From Coniochaeta sp. PMI_546 (lineage: Eukaryota; Ascomycota; Sordariomycetes; Coniochaetales; Coniochaetaceae), in the NCBI GenBank assembly GCA_021432605.1, contig MU271143.1, positions 567,277 through 631,276 of the forward strand: a stretch of DNA of 64,000 nt, written 5' to 3'. This document shows, one piece after another, positions 34,901-44,696 of the stretch (position 1 is the first letter of the stretch; each line of letters begins with the position of its first letter). Below the pieces are notes generated by a model. That model was not told where the DNA came from. It was given only the letters and a program-made list of their open reading frames with translations, and searched no databases. A program made the position numbers and the translations under genes.

Positions 34901-35718
34901 TTTCACATGGAGACGAAAAGATGATCCGTTTGCTTCTAAGCCATGGCGCCAATCCCAATAGCAGAAATGAGCATGACCGCACACCGCTTGTGGCAACAGC
35001 AGCAATTGGTCAACCAATTGATTACCCTCTGGTTATCACCCTGCTTCTTAAGGCAGGGGCGGACTTGGATATCAAAGACGATGAAGGAAAGACAGCACTA
35101 TGGTACGCGGCGTTGTATGGCGAGGCCGAATGTGTCAAGACCCTGGTTGAAAACGGTGCAGATCGAAACGTGATGGCCACCGATGGCTCAACAGCATTCT
35201 TCGTGGGTCACAACCCAGGTCACATCGCCCGTATCAAGATCCTCCTCGATAATGGCTTTCAGGTCGACCTCAAAGATGGTCAGGGGAGGACACCATTGGC
35301 TTACGCTGCGGATTGTGGAGACGTGAAGGTTGCGAAGTTTCTCCTGGAACATGGTGCCGACTCTGAAAGTAAAGACAGTAACGGCTTGACACCGCTCCAG
35401 ATCGCGAGGGACGAAGATGTGATACGGCTTTTGCTGGAGGAGCGCCGACTTAGGGTATCGCCGACTCAGCCGGTGCGGCCGGTGCGTCCAAACGTGACAC
35501 CGCTTCAATCCTGGCCGGCACTTGAGAGCCCCCCCAGGGGCACGCCGATCTACATGCCGGAGGCCGGTGAGGGTCTTAACCTTGAGGGAGACGGTACCAC
35601 AGTCGGACAGAGCAACCCCTCGACGAGTCCCATGAGCGAAAGCCCGGATGATTTTACTGTGCAAGAGACAAGAGCCAGGGCGCGCAGGATGATATATGGA
35701 TCTCGTCCTCATAAATAA
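31981..35718 (+). CDS. NACHT-ankyrin NLR-type receptor
   Basis: Fungal STAND/NLR protein, intronless, 1,245 residues from the ATG at 31981 (an in-frame ATG at 31873 would give 1,281). The N-terminal 250 residues (for example SEYFIVVVHICHHLLKMTKK) resemble the DUF7708-type domain common in fungal NACHT proteins. NACHT: Walker A GKLGSGKS at 296-303 (K302), Walker B FVLDGLDE at 391-398. A winged-helix-like segment follows (RPLTTDELREALSV, then VRLIHHSVKQFLL). About ten ankyrin repeats cover residues 770-1150 (TPLFWAAANGRH, TPLSWAAYNGHE, TPLAYAADCGD), and a Pro/Ser-rich tail ends the protein. Such proteins are thought to detect non-self or altered self and may trigger cell death; the ligand and effector output are unknown. 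The frame is open throughout with both nucleotide-binding motifs intact, so it looks functional. It is convergent with MCP2. Confidence 0.9.
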   Translation: MSFALSKASKLKADIRLAQAISEFQKDLSTEQKAVFCMTRDTSTRKPPDYQDVMRLTEEIDRNSSRILKSRRCFGTRFTNILHAIQQFAALGDVIVGGSQNILACGVWSLVRMTLLTVVNFSSYLEKLSALLMNVGRSAPRYEMLHHLYPRSKALQSHLSEYFIVVVHICHHLLKMTKKSTFGQLVTFPSDADLKTHETELESISSLIKEEVTLLMGQDVREQNSRIKTILRSTEADAQRERQDTYVRVLNACSTYDYETTWKETRKLGITSWFQQATEYQAWRSVADSATLICTGKLGSGKSVMLANIVGNLNLSTQTPDCPVAYFFCRHDICDSLLSGTVIRSLGRQLLRSIPDLSLVDKRFKRNAPFIDADLVCDVLLNLPRTFQAYFVLDGLDECNDQQRRHMIQQLRKLQDVFNLRICVACRSDVGNLPTLMFESFAKSSLMALPEENPEIKHFIDTELYNCIESGKLVLGDPQLSLDIADALLSGAQGMFLWVALQIEALCAETTDEAIRRALTELPATLQETFSRIIDQSGKQQTGKRYQKRTFELVIAAKRPLTTDELREALSVTPGDDEWNPARHINDIFPVLASCGSLIMVEEENLTVRLIHHSVKQFLLSLDSSMTGGVSPFENAHRTMRATLLTYLNYGVFETQLSTTVAPSIPAQEAPYKIIRSMNTPSTSRNIALRLLKARGQPSIDIGKVVSETMKYTKSQTQGAFKFYSYAKSLWLEHAWLISEDETVAYMMLLKVISRVLGSSTTPDNVRRQILFWAARYGHPRILELCVEHGLDIESRENEMRATPLFWAAANGRHIAVKTLKDHGANLEFKDRSGRTALSFTAGLGLDPTVKALIESGANLETRDEKNWTPLSWAAYNGHEGVVRTLIAKGADMAAVATYYDEGMTPLLLAVNQCHPTIVKILLMNGADSERKLDDVLLITAVRKRHLSTLKMLLEQGVGPNTKTKSMSPLHEAVSHGDEKMIRLLLSHGANPNSRNEHDRTPLVATAAIGQPIDYPLVITLLLKAGADLDIKDDEGKTALWYAALYGEAECVKTLVENGADRNVMATDGSTAFFVGHNPGHIARIKILLDNGFQVDLKDGQGRTPLAYAADCGDVKVAKFLLEHGADSESKDSNGLTPLQIARDEDVIRLLLEERRLRVSPTQPVRPVRPNVTPLQSWPALESPPRGTPIYMPEAGEGLNLEGDGTTVGQSNPSTSPMSESPDDFTVQETRARARRMIYGSRPHK

Positions 35719-36096
35719 CACGTTCGATCCATTACATACCTTTGAAAGAACCCACAACGCAATAAAACACCGAGGATTCGCTGGTGGCGCCTGGGCCACA
35801 CACTTACTAGCTCAGCGATCGCCAGTTACCGTAAGGGAGAGCGAATGAGAAAGCCCTGAGCTTTTTCGCACCTATCGTAGTAATGGAATGTGGAGCAATT
35901 ATTCGGACAAGTAGTGAAGGGTAGCCGGCAAGGACGACGTCTGTATATACGTATGAGGCGATAGGCAACCATGTACCAACGACACCGGATGATCTGAATG
36001 ATGTAGTAACAGACGGGTATTAGTATCGCCAATCTTACGGCTCCTTCAACTTCTAAGTCTATGGTATCCTCATGAGCTGCATCATACACTGTCGCA
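35719..36096. other. Intergenic between convergent NLR and MCP2
   Basis: Shared 3' region. A frame at 35826-36113 (minus) is in the 3' UTR of MCP2 and has no family resemblance. Confidence 0.55.
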
Positions 36097-38011
36097 TCAT
36101 GATACGCCGCCACCGAGCTCTATGCCCGAAGGCTGTAATCCCAACATCCTCTTCACGCTAAGCCAAAGCTCAAAGGCCTCAAGCTTGACCTCAACTCTCA
36201 CGAACCCCAGCCAGGCCCCAAACAACCTCACCGCGTTCGGCGGCCAGAACAGCGAGCCCCTCTCTCGGATTTCCTCCAACTGCTCGTAGAACACTGTCCT
36301 CATGCAGTACCGCGCCAGGATGAGAAACGACCTTACCGGCCCTTGGCGGGTATGCAGACTCTCGTCCAGACTTCGGGTCAGGTCATTCGTCTTCAGAATC
36401 AGCAAAATAATGCGCGGCACCTGCCCAAGCAGCTGGACAAGATCAGCCAGCATACCCTCCTGCAGCGCGCCGGACATGGTCTTCTTCTCGTCCTGCGACT
36501 TGGGCTTGAGGATCGACGAGCTGACGACGCTGAAGTCGCGGCCCGTGATGGCCGACGCGAAGAGCGGAAACTTGTCCTCGCCCACGCCAGCGACTTCGTT
36601 GACGTACTTCTTCATCTTGGGCACGTCGCCGTCGATGATGGCGAGCCACATCTTGGCGTAGCTCCTGCGGAGCGAGAGCGGGATGTCGCGGTACAGGCCG
36701 TGGTCGTAGAGGATGATGTCGAAGTTGGCCGACCGCCGGCTGGTGTTCTTGCGGATGGCGATGTTGCCGCCGTGCGGGTCGCAGTGTAGCGGCGCGCCGT
36801 CGCCGAAAATCATCTCGTTGAAGATGCGGGCTAGGGTGGCTGATACCTCGTCGCGGTCGATGTGGTTGCTGTCGAGGTAGGAGAGGTCGTCGAGACGGTG
36901 GCCGGACTCGTTTGCCATCACCAGGATGCGCTTCTTGGCCCACAGGACGTCGGGGATGACCAGGGGTAACTCCGGGATGTGGGAGAAGTATTCCTTTGTG
37001 CGTAGGGCATTCTGTGCTTCGATTTCAAAGTTCAATTCTTGTGGGAGGGAGACCTCGATCTCAGATGAGAGCCATTCGAGGTCGTATTCCGGGAAGAAGC
37101 GCTTCAGGGACGAGAAAGTGAATCTGGTGAGGGCCAGATCGAGTGGTGCCCATTGTGCTAAGGCCGGATGTTGGACTTTGACGGCAACCTTCTTGCCGGT
37201 CTCTCTTATGGTCGCCAAGTGGACTTGTGCTAACGAAGCGGCGCCGATCGGTTCTGTTGAGAACTCGGAGAAGTGGTCCGACAGCTCTTCTCCAGTGTCA
37301 TCTCGGTACATCTGTTCTATCGAGTCGAATGACGACACCGGACACCTGTCTTGTAACGGTATGAAGGTCGAAGTCCATTCTATAGGCAGAAGGTAGTTCA
37401 TGGCACTCTGTCAATGCCGTTAGCGACTGTGCTCCTGGCGGGGAACGAGGGGATTGTTGCGTACCAAGTGCTGGCCGAGCTTGATGAAGATACCGCCGTT
37501 CTTTTCCAATACCCTGAGTGTTCGCTCGGCACAACGTTTATGGCATTCTCTTAGTAAACGGTCGCGCTCTGCCTCGTCTTCGATTGCGTCTCGTTGATTC
37601 AGAGTCGTCCGGTAGCTGTTGGGGAGGTCAGTCAGTCATCATCAAGCCAGACCTATGAGTTTTGCAAGAGGATCCTTACTCATTAATACATATCGCAAGT
37701 CCAGAAGCGACCCTGCCAGTCCGCTCGGCAGCATCATAACTATACTTGATCTGGTCACCAAAGGCTAGGACACCCGCCAGAACCCCAGTGGCGACTCCTG
37801 TGCCAGTTGCAGCCCATATCACTGCTCTTTTCCGTCGCGGAGGCCGGACGGTTTGTTTAGGGAATTGGGTCGGTTTCGATGTATTTGCGTACAGACGAAA
37901 GGGTTGTGTTATTCGCCTTAGCTCAGGACGGACAACATTGTTGCGACAAGTGGCACATGTCCATCCAAGGCTGCTGAAGCGTTTGGCGGACGAGAAGGCT
38001 GTCCCAGACAT
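36097..38011 (-). CDS. MCP2: ABC1/ADCK1-family mitochondrial kinase-like protein (MCP2)
   Basis: Atypical kinase-fold protein of the UbiB/ABC1 family in mitochondria, implicated in yeast in lipid and coenzyme Q homeostasis. Exons 38011-37680, 37615-37465 and 37407-36097 (minus) give 597 residues; the ATG at 38011 is preferred over an in-frame GTG at 38017. N-terminus: basic leader (about 1-65) as a likely presequence, then a membrane helix (AVIWAATGTGVATGVLAGVLAFG). The second exon restores the KxGQ-type motif GGIFIKLGQHL, and the third starts SAMNYLLPIEW. Kinase-like elements: A-rich loop GAASLAQVHLA, catalytic lysine in VAVKVQHP, loop CDPHGGNI, and DHG in LYDHGLYRDI in place of DFG. It belongs to the ADCK1/MCP2 branch rather than COQ8, by the NGGIFIKLGQHLSAMN string. 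The 65- and 57-nt introns are typical. Confidence 0.9.
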
Positions 38012-38369
38012 GGACACAGATTATGGGCTCATTGGGTGTTGTCCACGGTTTCGGTTGCAAGCGACTAGCATGAAATGGTCCCTATGAGCTGAACTTCAAT
38101 GTGAGGTGGAGGTGAGGCAAAACGCGTCGACTTGCGACAGATCTGTCGAAAAATGTCGCCTGGAAAATGACATCTTCAAAATTCTAGGTAGCAGGGTTCT
38201 TTTACCCCTGGCCTTGTCAAATGGGCCGAGGACCGGGCGACTCCGGAGAACCGTGACGTAGCTCTTCTATCAGGGTTAGGGTCTCGCATGGCATGTCCCA
38301 CTTCCATGCTTTGATTCTAGAAACCTACATGTACTACACATACTGTTGTGATGCTCCTCGAAAACCTCG

Positions 38370-38389
38370 ATACGCAATACGCAATACGC
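38370..38389 (+). repeat. Short direct repeat of ATACGCA
   Basis: Two full and one partial 7-bp unit in the promoter region between MCP2 and the AKR gene. No function apparent. Confidence 0.6.
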
Positions 38390-38730
38390 GGAGAACGACG
38401 AGAGATTCACTTCAGAAACCACCCGTGATGCATGACTGACTAAGACGCTATGCTAGCGTATTGTAGTTTATCATCACCAATAACGTATGTATGTACATTT
38501 TCTATAAATACAGGGGTACTAAGTCCGGACTATCACCGACACCTGGTTCTGTTCTCTTGACCAGAGTTTCGACAGTATGCTGGTGATCGCGGGGTACTGC
38601 GGCTGGCACATTGGGCCTCTTGAAGACTCGTAAAAGCCTCTGGTGTCGCAGTGCCGCACCGCGTACCGTGACCTTGCTGGCACAGCGGAGTCTGGCATGC
38701 TTAAGGCCTAATTCCGGCGACGCCCTTCCA

Positions 38731-38736
38731 TATAAA
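38731..38736 (+). promoter_or_regulatory. TATA box of the AKR gene
   Basis: TATAAA lies 148 bp before the AKR ATG. Position and sequence fit a fungal core promoter. Confidence 0.5.
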
Positions 38737-38883
38737 TGGTTGGAGAGATCTCCCTGGATATGGACTCCAGTCATCTCATATTTCAGCCTTTCTTTTCACT
38801 TGTAAGGTTGTTCAAGCGAACATACACAGTACTACCTAAAACATACTCCTCGCCGTGTCCATCTTGCAACGCAAGTTCTCAAA

Positions 38884-40032
38884 ATGTCAAGACTCTTCGG
38901 CCCGGCGCCAGAACCCAAAACCGAGCTCGGCCGGTACCGCGTTCTGTCTCGGACAGCTGGAGTCCGTGTCTCTCCATTATGTCTAGGTGGCATGTCTTTC
39001 GGCGACGCGTGGGCCGACATGATGGGCAGCATGAATAAGGAGGCCACCTTCAAGCTGCTAGACGCCTTTTTCGATGCCGGTGGAAACTTCATCGATACGG
39101 CCAACAACTATCAATGTGAGCAGAGTGAAACCTGGATAGGCGAATGGATGCAGAAGCGCGGGAATCGTGATCAGATCGTGCTCGCCACAAAGTTCACGTC
39201 CGACTACCGCAGCTACGCGGTTGGCAAAGGCAACGGCCCCAACTTTGCCGGCAACCACAAGAAGAGTCTTCACATGAGCGTAAGGGATTCGCTCAGGAAG
39301 TTGCAAACAGACTATATCGACATCCTGTACATCCACTGGTGGGATCATACGACCAGCATCAAGGAACTGATGGATTCCCTGCACATCTTCGTGGAGCAGG
39401 GTAAAGTGCTGTACCTAGGTGCGTCCGACATGCCCGCCTGGCTAGTGAGTATGGCAAATCAGTACGCTATCGACAGTCATAAGACCCCTTTCAGCATATA
39501 CCAAGGCAGATGGAACGTGATGATTCGTGACTTCGAGCGCGAGATTATTCCTATGGCGCGCATGTGGGGCATGGCCCTTGCGCCTTGGGATGTGCTCGGA
39601 GGCGGCAAGTTCCAAACGAAGAAGGCGATCGAAGAGCGGAGGACCAAGGGCGAGGGACTTCGGAGTATGTTCACCCCTGTGGGGCAAGAGACGAAGCAGA
39701 CGCCCGACGAGGAGGCCGTCAGCGCGGCGCTAGAAAAGGTTGCTGGCGAGCACGGGATTGAGAGCGTCACTGCCGTCGCGCTGGCATATGTCATTGGCAA
39801 GGCCGAGAACGTTTTCCCTATCATCGGAGGACGAAAGGTCGAGCATTTGAAGGACAACATCAGCGCGCTGAGTATCAAGTTGACGGACGACCAGATCAAG
39901 TATCTAGAGAGTGTGAAGTCCTTCGACGCCGGATTTCCGACTACGTTTCTCGGGACGGATCCGAACGTCACGGGGTACAACTACCGCCTGGCTGGAATAG
40001 CGCCGATGTCGTTTCCACATTTGAGGAAGTGA
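38884..40032 (+). CDS. AKR9-type aldo-keto reductase (aryl-alcohol dehydrogenase-like)
   Basis: NADPH-dependent reductase of the AKR9 group (yeast AAD genes, fungal norsolorinate reductase-like enzymes), 382 residues, one exon. The catalytic tetrad is visible: D71, Y76 (DTANNY), K103 (LATKFT) and H151 (LYIHWWD). The cofactor end shows [14 protein letters not shown]. The conserved opening is [15 protein letters not shown]. It is of family-typical length and complete. Substrate is unknown; aryl aldehydes or polyketide aldehydes are usual for this group, but no biosynthetic cluster is nearby, so a general detoxification or metabolism role is as likely. The start is set by the upstream TATAAA and a CA-rich leader. 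Confidence 0.93.
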   Translation: MSRLFGPAPEPKTELGRYRVLSRTAGVRVSPLCLGGMSFGDAWADMMGSMNKEATFKLLDAFFDAGGNFIDTANNYQCEQSETWIGEWMQKRGNRDQIVLATKFTSDYRSYAVGKGNGPNFAGNHKKSLHMSVRDSLRKLQTDYIDILYIHWWDHTTSIKELMDSLHIFVEQGKVLYLGASDMPAWLVSMANQYAIDSHKTPFSIYQGRWNVMIRDFEREIIPMARMWGMALAPWDVLGGGKFQTKKAIEERRTKGEGLRSMFTPVGQETKQTPDEEAVSAALEKVAGEHGIESVTAVALAYVIGKAENVFPIIGGRKVEHLKDNISALSIKLTDDQIKYLESVKSFDAGFPTTFLGTDPNVTGYNYRLAGIAPMSFPHLRK

Positions 40033-40602
40033 AAAAGGCCCTAGCAACTTATCATATTCATAAACAATGTACCTTGACGAGGAGAGGTTAGATATACTAT
40101 AAACTAGACAAAATCAAAATCAAGCTGCTTGTGCCATGAATCCACACTTCATGCGTGGCCAGTTAGTCCTAGCTCGACCGCTACACGACATCACCGCACT
40201 CAGTAGCAATGTCGGCACAGTGACAGGTGAAAGACACCAGACTGATTATCGCTACATGTGACAGGATCCGGCTCCACAACATCTTGCTACAGCATCACTG
40301 ACGCGACAGGATATACTCTTCGGCCATCCATTCATGACATACTTAAGTTGAGATAGAAGAGACAAGGTTTCTGTCTTCTTGAGAGATTAAATGCTCAAAG
40401 TCAAAGAAAACCTAAAACTTGACAACTTCGCCATCAAAGGATCAATACAAACTCTATCGCGCTGTTCATTCAGACTATAAGAATCCAATGGCCTCACCAG
40501 TCCTCTGCAAAACATACGCTGTATATCCCGTAATCCGCCTTCAACTAACACGGAATAAGCACAATCACGAGAAGAGTGCGTCTCTGTTCAGAAAAGGAAA
40601 TT
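40033..40602. other. Intergenic, AKR gene to membrane protein
   Basis: AKR 3' UTR and upstream region of the next gene. The frame 40419-40973 is a shadow in another frame. Nothing else seen. Confidence 0.5.
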
Positions 40603-41325
40603 ATGTCGCCACTCCCTGCAATAATAAGCTTGCTCGAGAGAGACATTCATACAACCACATACCAATATGCCGACTCCCTACGAACGCCAGACCGAATCAT
40701 GAGCCCCGAGTTCTATGCATCACTAGCGGCCGTCATCCCAATAATCGCCTATCCCATTATGCCAACACACGGTATACGATGCGAGTTTGTTCTCATCGCT
40801 ACGTCCCTGTCCAATTTCGCCATCCAGCTCCTGAACCTATTATGCTGGTACTGGGACCTCGGCCACACTCATTTTCAACCTTGGGTCCTTCCTCTCGTTA
40901 TAGTCACTTTCACGCTCGGTTTCGCCAGAGTCTGGAGCCTAGACAACCCAGAGGCCGAGCACCACCCCGATGAGTTCCTCGACTTGAGTTATCAGTCAAC
41001 TTTCGCCGTCGCATACTACGCCGCCGGCTACGTTGTATCCTTCATGGAACCGGATCCAACTGTGTCAGTACGCAACGCCGCCTGCCTCCTTGTTCTTGTC
41101 ATTGTGGGCATCTATCTGCAATTCGTCGTCCTGAAGGGTCTAGGACGAGCGATATCAGCGCTATATTGCCGCCTCGCCACTCGATCTGTCCCTGGCTGGT
41201 TCTGGCTTGATGGCAACGAGTTCGGGCCTCTCTGGAGCCAGGTCCTCGCCATGCTTGTGACAATTTCCGCTCCAGTACTGCTGTGTTCTTGGGCGGCGGG
41301 CGCGGCTGCTCCCAAATCGTGGTGA
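40603..41325 (+). CDS. Multi-pass membrane protein of unknown function
   Basis: Not recognised. The open frame has 240 codons from the ATG at 40603; a later ATG at 40699 would give 208. It shows about six hydrophobic stretches: YASLAAVIPIIAYPIM, LIATSLSNFAIQLLNLLCWY, WVLPLVIVTFTLGFARVW, FAVAYYAAGYVVSF, LLVLVIVGIYLQFVVL and VLAMLVTISAPVLLCSWAA. Loops are short and polar (DNPEAEHHPDEFLD). The hydrophobic spacing and absence of internal stops support a real protein; no motif names a transporter or enzyme class. Possible introns at either end cannot be excluded. Its neighbour downstream is the tRNA gene. Confidence 0.55.
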   Translation: MSPLPAIISLLERDIHTTTYQYADSLRTPDRIMSPEFYASLAAVIPIIAYPIMPTHGIRCEFVLIATSLSNFAIQLLNLLCWYWDLGHTHFQPWVLPLVIVTFTLGFARVWSLDNPEAEHHPDEFLDLSYQSTFAVAYYAAGYVVSFMEPDPTVSVRNAACLLVLVIVGIYLQFVVLKGLGRAISALYCRLATRSVPGWFWLDGNEFGPLWSQVLAMLVTISAPVLLCSWAAGAAAPKSW

Positions 41326-41736
41326 AGACTTGTGGAACAGGGTAATTTCACTCTCCACGATGTATCCTTGTGGTCCTTCTTGCTGACATACATCCTGTTT
41401 GAATAGATTGTTATCACCACATATCACTTTGAGGTATTAAAGGTTATTTCTTGACCGAAGTAGCTTTGCAGGCACATATATATTTCGAAAGGGAGATGTG
41501 AAAACCACATAAGAAATGATTTTAACAGGAAGCGATGTTATGAACTAGCCAAGAGGGACAACTAGCCTAATGAGGCTTGTAGGTAGTGTTTCTTCTCAGT
41601 TAGTGGATTATAGACGAATATGGTTGCCGGCTGTAAGTGCCAGGAGGCACGGATAGAGGTAGCGAGTCATGCCAACACAAATTACCATAGGATAGAAAGT
41701 ACCGTTCCCTTTGAAAAAATAAGGGCAAAAAGGATC
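41326..41736. other. Intergenic, membrane protein to tRNA
   Basis: No gene seen. AT-rich 3' flank of the membrane-protein gene. T-runs read from the minus strand end the tRNA transcript (see terminator). Confidence 0.55.
41727..41731 (-). terminator. Pol III terminator of tRNA-Thr
   Basis: Five T residues on the minus strand begin six bases after the discriminator base; a second run of six T lies a little further. Both are typical Pol III stops. Confidence 0.6.
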
Positions 41737-41818
41737 TGCCCACTATCGGAATTGAACCGATGACCTTGTCATGCCGCTGAAATACGAGTGACACGCTATA
41801 CCACTTAGCCAAGCGGGC
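41737..41818 (-). tRNA. tRNA-Thr (anticodon CGU) with intron
   Basis: Folds as a full cloverleaf: acceptor GCCCGCT/AGTGGGC, D stem GCTA/TAGC, anticodon stem TGTCA/TGACA, variable loop AGGTC, T stem ATCGG/CCGAT with loop TTCAATT. The anticodon loop is CTCGTA plus A after removing a 10-nt intron at 41773-41782, directly 3' of the base next to the anticodon, as in canonical nuclear tRNA introns. The anticodon CGU reads ACG, threonine. The genomic discriminator is A at 41737 on the transcribed strand. CCA is not encoded, as expected for eukaryotes. Confidence 0.92.
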
Positions 41819-44196
41819 TTTATGTGGTTATGGGGCTTCAGGGCCGTGTATGGTGACATAGCAGTGGAGCGACAGTCCCCGCCCGCATTGGACATCTGGC
41901 GTGTAGGCGGGACTAGGAGCCCCTCGACTCCCTCAAAACGGACTTGCTCTCGAGGAGACCCCGGCCTTGCTTGGGCGTTAAGGCTTATCGTCCTCGGATA
42001 GAGGGTTTCCAAACTTTAGAAGTGGTCGAGAAGTGTGGATGTAGCTCAAGGTCCACTTCGAGGGTTGGAGTGACGCTCTGCACTATCGGCGCAAGGTCGA
42101 CGATGACTGATGAGCCATCTATCCCGGTGCCCTTGCGCCTGTTCTATTTGACGGGTTACGCCATCATTGAATTCATAGCGGCTTGAATATGGACAGAACA
42201 ACATCGTGGATTGGCGACCGACTCCCCCTTTTCGGACTGTCGATCACTCGCCTTACTCTTTGGTTGGCTGAGTATATCGGCAACATCGTGTGAAACGAAA
42301 ACAGATGGGCAGACAAAGTGCTTCTTGGCTTCCAAAGTAAACATCAAGTTAGCTAGGCATCGTTTCTCTCCCCCGAGATTGGTCTAAGAGTCGTGTCTCG
42401 GTCTGCTCCTACACCACATACGGCCGTCGCCAGACGTTCGGATAGTTTCAGCACTGCTTATGAATCATAAGGCCATTATGAGCCCCCATTATCCAGCTTT
42501 CAGGGCGGGCTGATATTTCGCGTGACTGTATGCAGGACTTCTGGTTTGACTTGCGGCGACCGGCCCCCAGGATCATCATCAAGGCTGCATATACGTGAAT
42601 AGCTTTTTATGATGCAATACAGCCAGAGTAGGGCATACCGAGGCGTAAAGCTTCATCTGGGAAGGGACCTCTCGATCTGGGCCACTGCTAATGACATCAG
42701 GGCTATCTCTTGAGACCAGCTAAAACCTAATGTCTGCTCGGCAGCCTAGCTGCGCTGGGTGTGCTCACACTTTCACATCTGTCTGATCGCCCAAAAGCTT
42801 TGCCCGCATGGAGAGTCGAAAGGTGCGCCACCCTGTATGAGTGTAACGAGGCTGACATTTTAATTTGAGGCTGCCAAGTGACATCTTGGGCATCGCAATG
42901 TCATGTCCGGTCAGAGTAGTGCCAGTTTTCTGCTTCTACCCAAGAAAGTGGAAGACGTCGGCTCTCTGAAGTTCCGTGGTTCCAGGCGGGATCATGTCAC
43001 CACTCTAGCGATCTGAACAAGGCGAGCAATGAGGTTGGAGGTTGGTTTTGAGGTTCCGGCTAAGGGGTTCTCGTCCAAGTCGAAGGCGGACTATCCTTGA
43101 AATAGACGCCATGGGTATGATAATACGCCGAGAGGGAATGAAAGTAGTTGACTTGTCACTTGGGAGCTCGTGCCCATGCCATCCATCCGCTAGTCAGCGA
43201 TCGGCCGGTCGCCCTGGACGATGAGAGAGGTCATGGGTTCAAGGGAAAGTGTGTCGCATAGCGCAGCTGTATAAACTTGCACATTGGCACCACTACTGGC
43301 CATCGGTCGGGTACAGGGTTGAGAAACTGTTCGAGGGTCAGGGAGCAGGGGATGCGAACTGTCTGAAGGTGCTAGCAGCTGGCTACGGCAAGTGATCAGC
43401 GGTAAGTGGAACACATGCCCTGCATAATGATAACCAGCCAGGAGTTATGCAAGCCTGCCGTAGATCATTCCCAGACACGATCTTCATCCATCCCGCCTGG
43501 GTAAGCTTGGATCGTACAGTAGTTCGCATGGGATCAAGGGTTCGTCGGTTAAGCGACGCATCTTGATCATCTTCTATCGGGACGGCAATTATAACCTTTG
43601 CGGCTGCATAATCTCGGTGTCACTGGACCTTTTCGCGCCGGAGAAAGTTGAGAACTGATGAGAAGATATCCAATGAAACCGCAAAGCTGCGCGTAATCCA
43701 CCACTTTGGGAAGTCGCCCATTGAGGAAGCACGAATTGAGCTCTCGGGCTCCTTGAAATGGCTGTGAATGGGGGCGTGTGGTCGGACGCTAGGATCAATC
43801 GGCGGTTTGGAGGTGCAAAGGCAGGGCGGGAAAGTGAGGCGAGCATAAGCATTTGCGAGCCAGTGAGCATCGAGGTACCGAACCTGGTTTGGCTGGGAGA
43901 CCCGTAACAACTAACCGACATGTGTGTGCTTCTGTGGCTCAGATAGGACGAAGGCGGTGTGCGTGGTCCGCGAACGAAGATAGGAAGCGGTCGCAAAAGC
44001 AGGTCGTCGACTCTGCAACTGTAAACTGTCTCCTTACCGGTGTAAATATATCCGAGATAAACCTCTCCAACCAGAATCGATGGCCAGTAAAATGTTAAAT
44101 ACGACGCCTTTGCCCATGATCTTCGACTGAAAATCCAGACGTGGACGGCTTTGTCGATCGAGCACCCTTGACCGTGTCAGATATCCGCAAGGCGCC
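41819..44196. other. Gene-poor region, 2.4 kb
   Basis: No protein, RNA gene or transposon recognised. Composition is not AT-rich, so RIP-type damage is not evident. Several frames of 60-135 codons occur on both strands (for example 43589-43996 minus) but have no family resemblance. The right end is the promoter of the 129-residue protein gene. Confidence 0.45.
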
Positions 44197-44696
44197 ATGT
44201 CATCGCCGTCAGAGATGAACAAGTACTGGATACCTCATCTTGATATCCACAAGAAAGTTATCACCCAAGAGCTGCAGTATTATCTTGGACCCCAAGCAAC
44301 TGTCAGACCCTTCACGCGAGAGGTGAGGTACTTGTGACGAACATGATCGCTTGTCTGCTAACCTGACATCGCTCAGGGCGAAGACGGCTTTCTAATCACC
44401 ACTCCTGGACCATGTCTTTCAGATGTGAGCTTCGGATAACCGTGGTGTCCCCCAAGGCAAGCATTGACATCTCACGACAGGAGCAAATCGACGACATCTG
44501 TGTCAAATCGAAAGAAATGTGGGAAAGACAAGCTGCTGCCAGAGCTCAACCCAACCAAGAGAAGCCGCTGAAGCGGCCTCTTCACCAACCAGTCATCATA
44601 TCGAAAGCGGGATCGAACGATTCGTTCAGGCGGAGAGGAAGCGACCGATGGCGCAATGACTCTGGGGGACGTTACGAAGAGAGAAGCCGGGAATGA
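44197..44696 (+). CDS. Small conserved-looking protein, 129 residues, unknown function
   Basis: Found by joining exons 44197-44322, 44377-44424 and 44481-44696; all joints are in frame with 54- and 56-nt introns (GTGAG donors, CTAAC branch in the first). The protein starts MSSPSEMNKYWIPHLDIHKK, then has QYYLGPQATVRPFTREG, then GEDGFLITTPGPCLSDEQID, and a helix ICVKSKEMWERQAAARAQ before a basic, Arg/Ser-rich tail (SFRRRGSDRWRND). I believe this is a fungal family of unknown function but cannot name a domain. The compact folded N-terminal part and RG/RS-type tail could suit an RNA-binding accessory protein; that is inference. The splicing and amino-acid content make a chance reading unlikely. 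Confidence 0.78.

Larger units (their letters stand above)
38012..38883. other. Divergent intergenic region MCP2/AKR
   Basis: Divergent promoter region without genes. It includes a 7-bp ATACGCA direct repeat at 38370-38389 and the AKR TATA box. Confidence 0.55.

Noticed and set aside
36443-36943. 166-codon minus-strand frame, Arg/His/Pro-rich, inside MCP2
   Set aside because: It is a shifted reading of the kinase-like exon and carries no own signal.
43589-43996. 135-codon minus-strand frame in the gene-poor region
   Set aside because: Ser/Arg/Pro-rich as expected by chance, and no plausible exon partners.
41819-44196. Possible transposon or virus-derived remnant in the gene-poor gap
   Set aside because: No terminal repeats, target duplications, or transposase, reverse transcriptase or capsid-like frames were seen.
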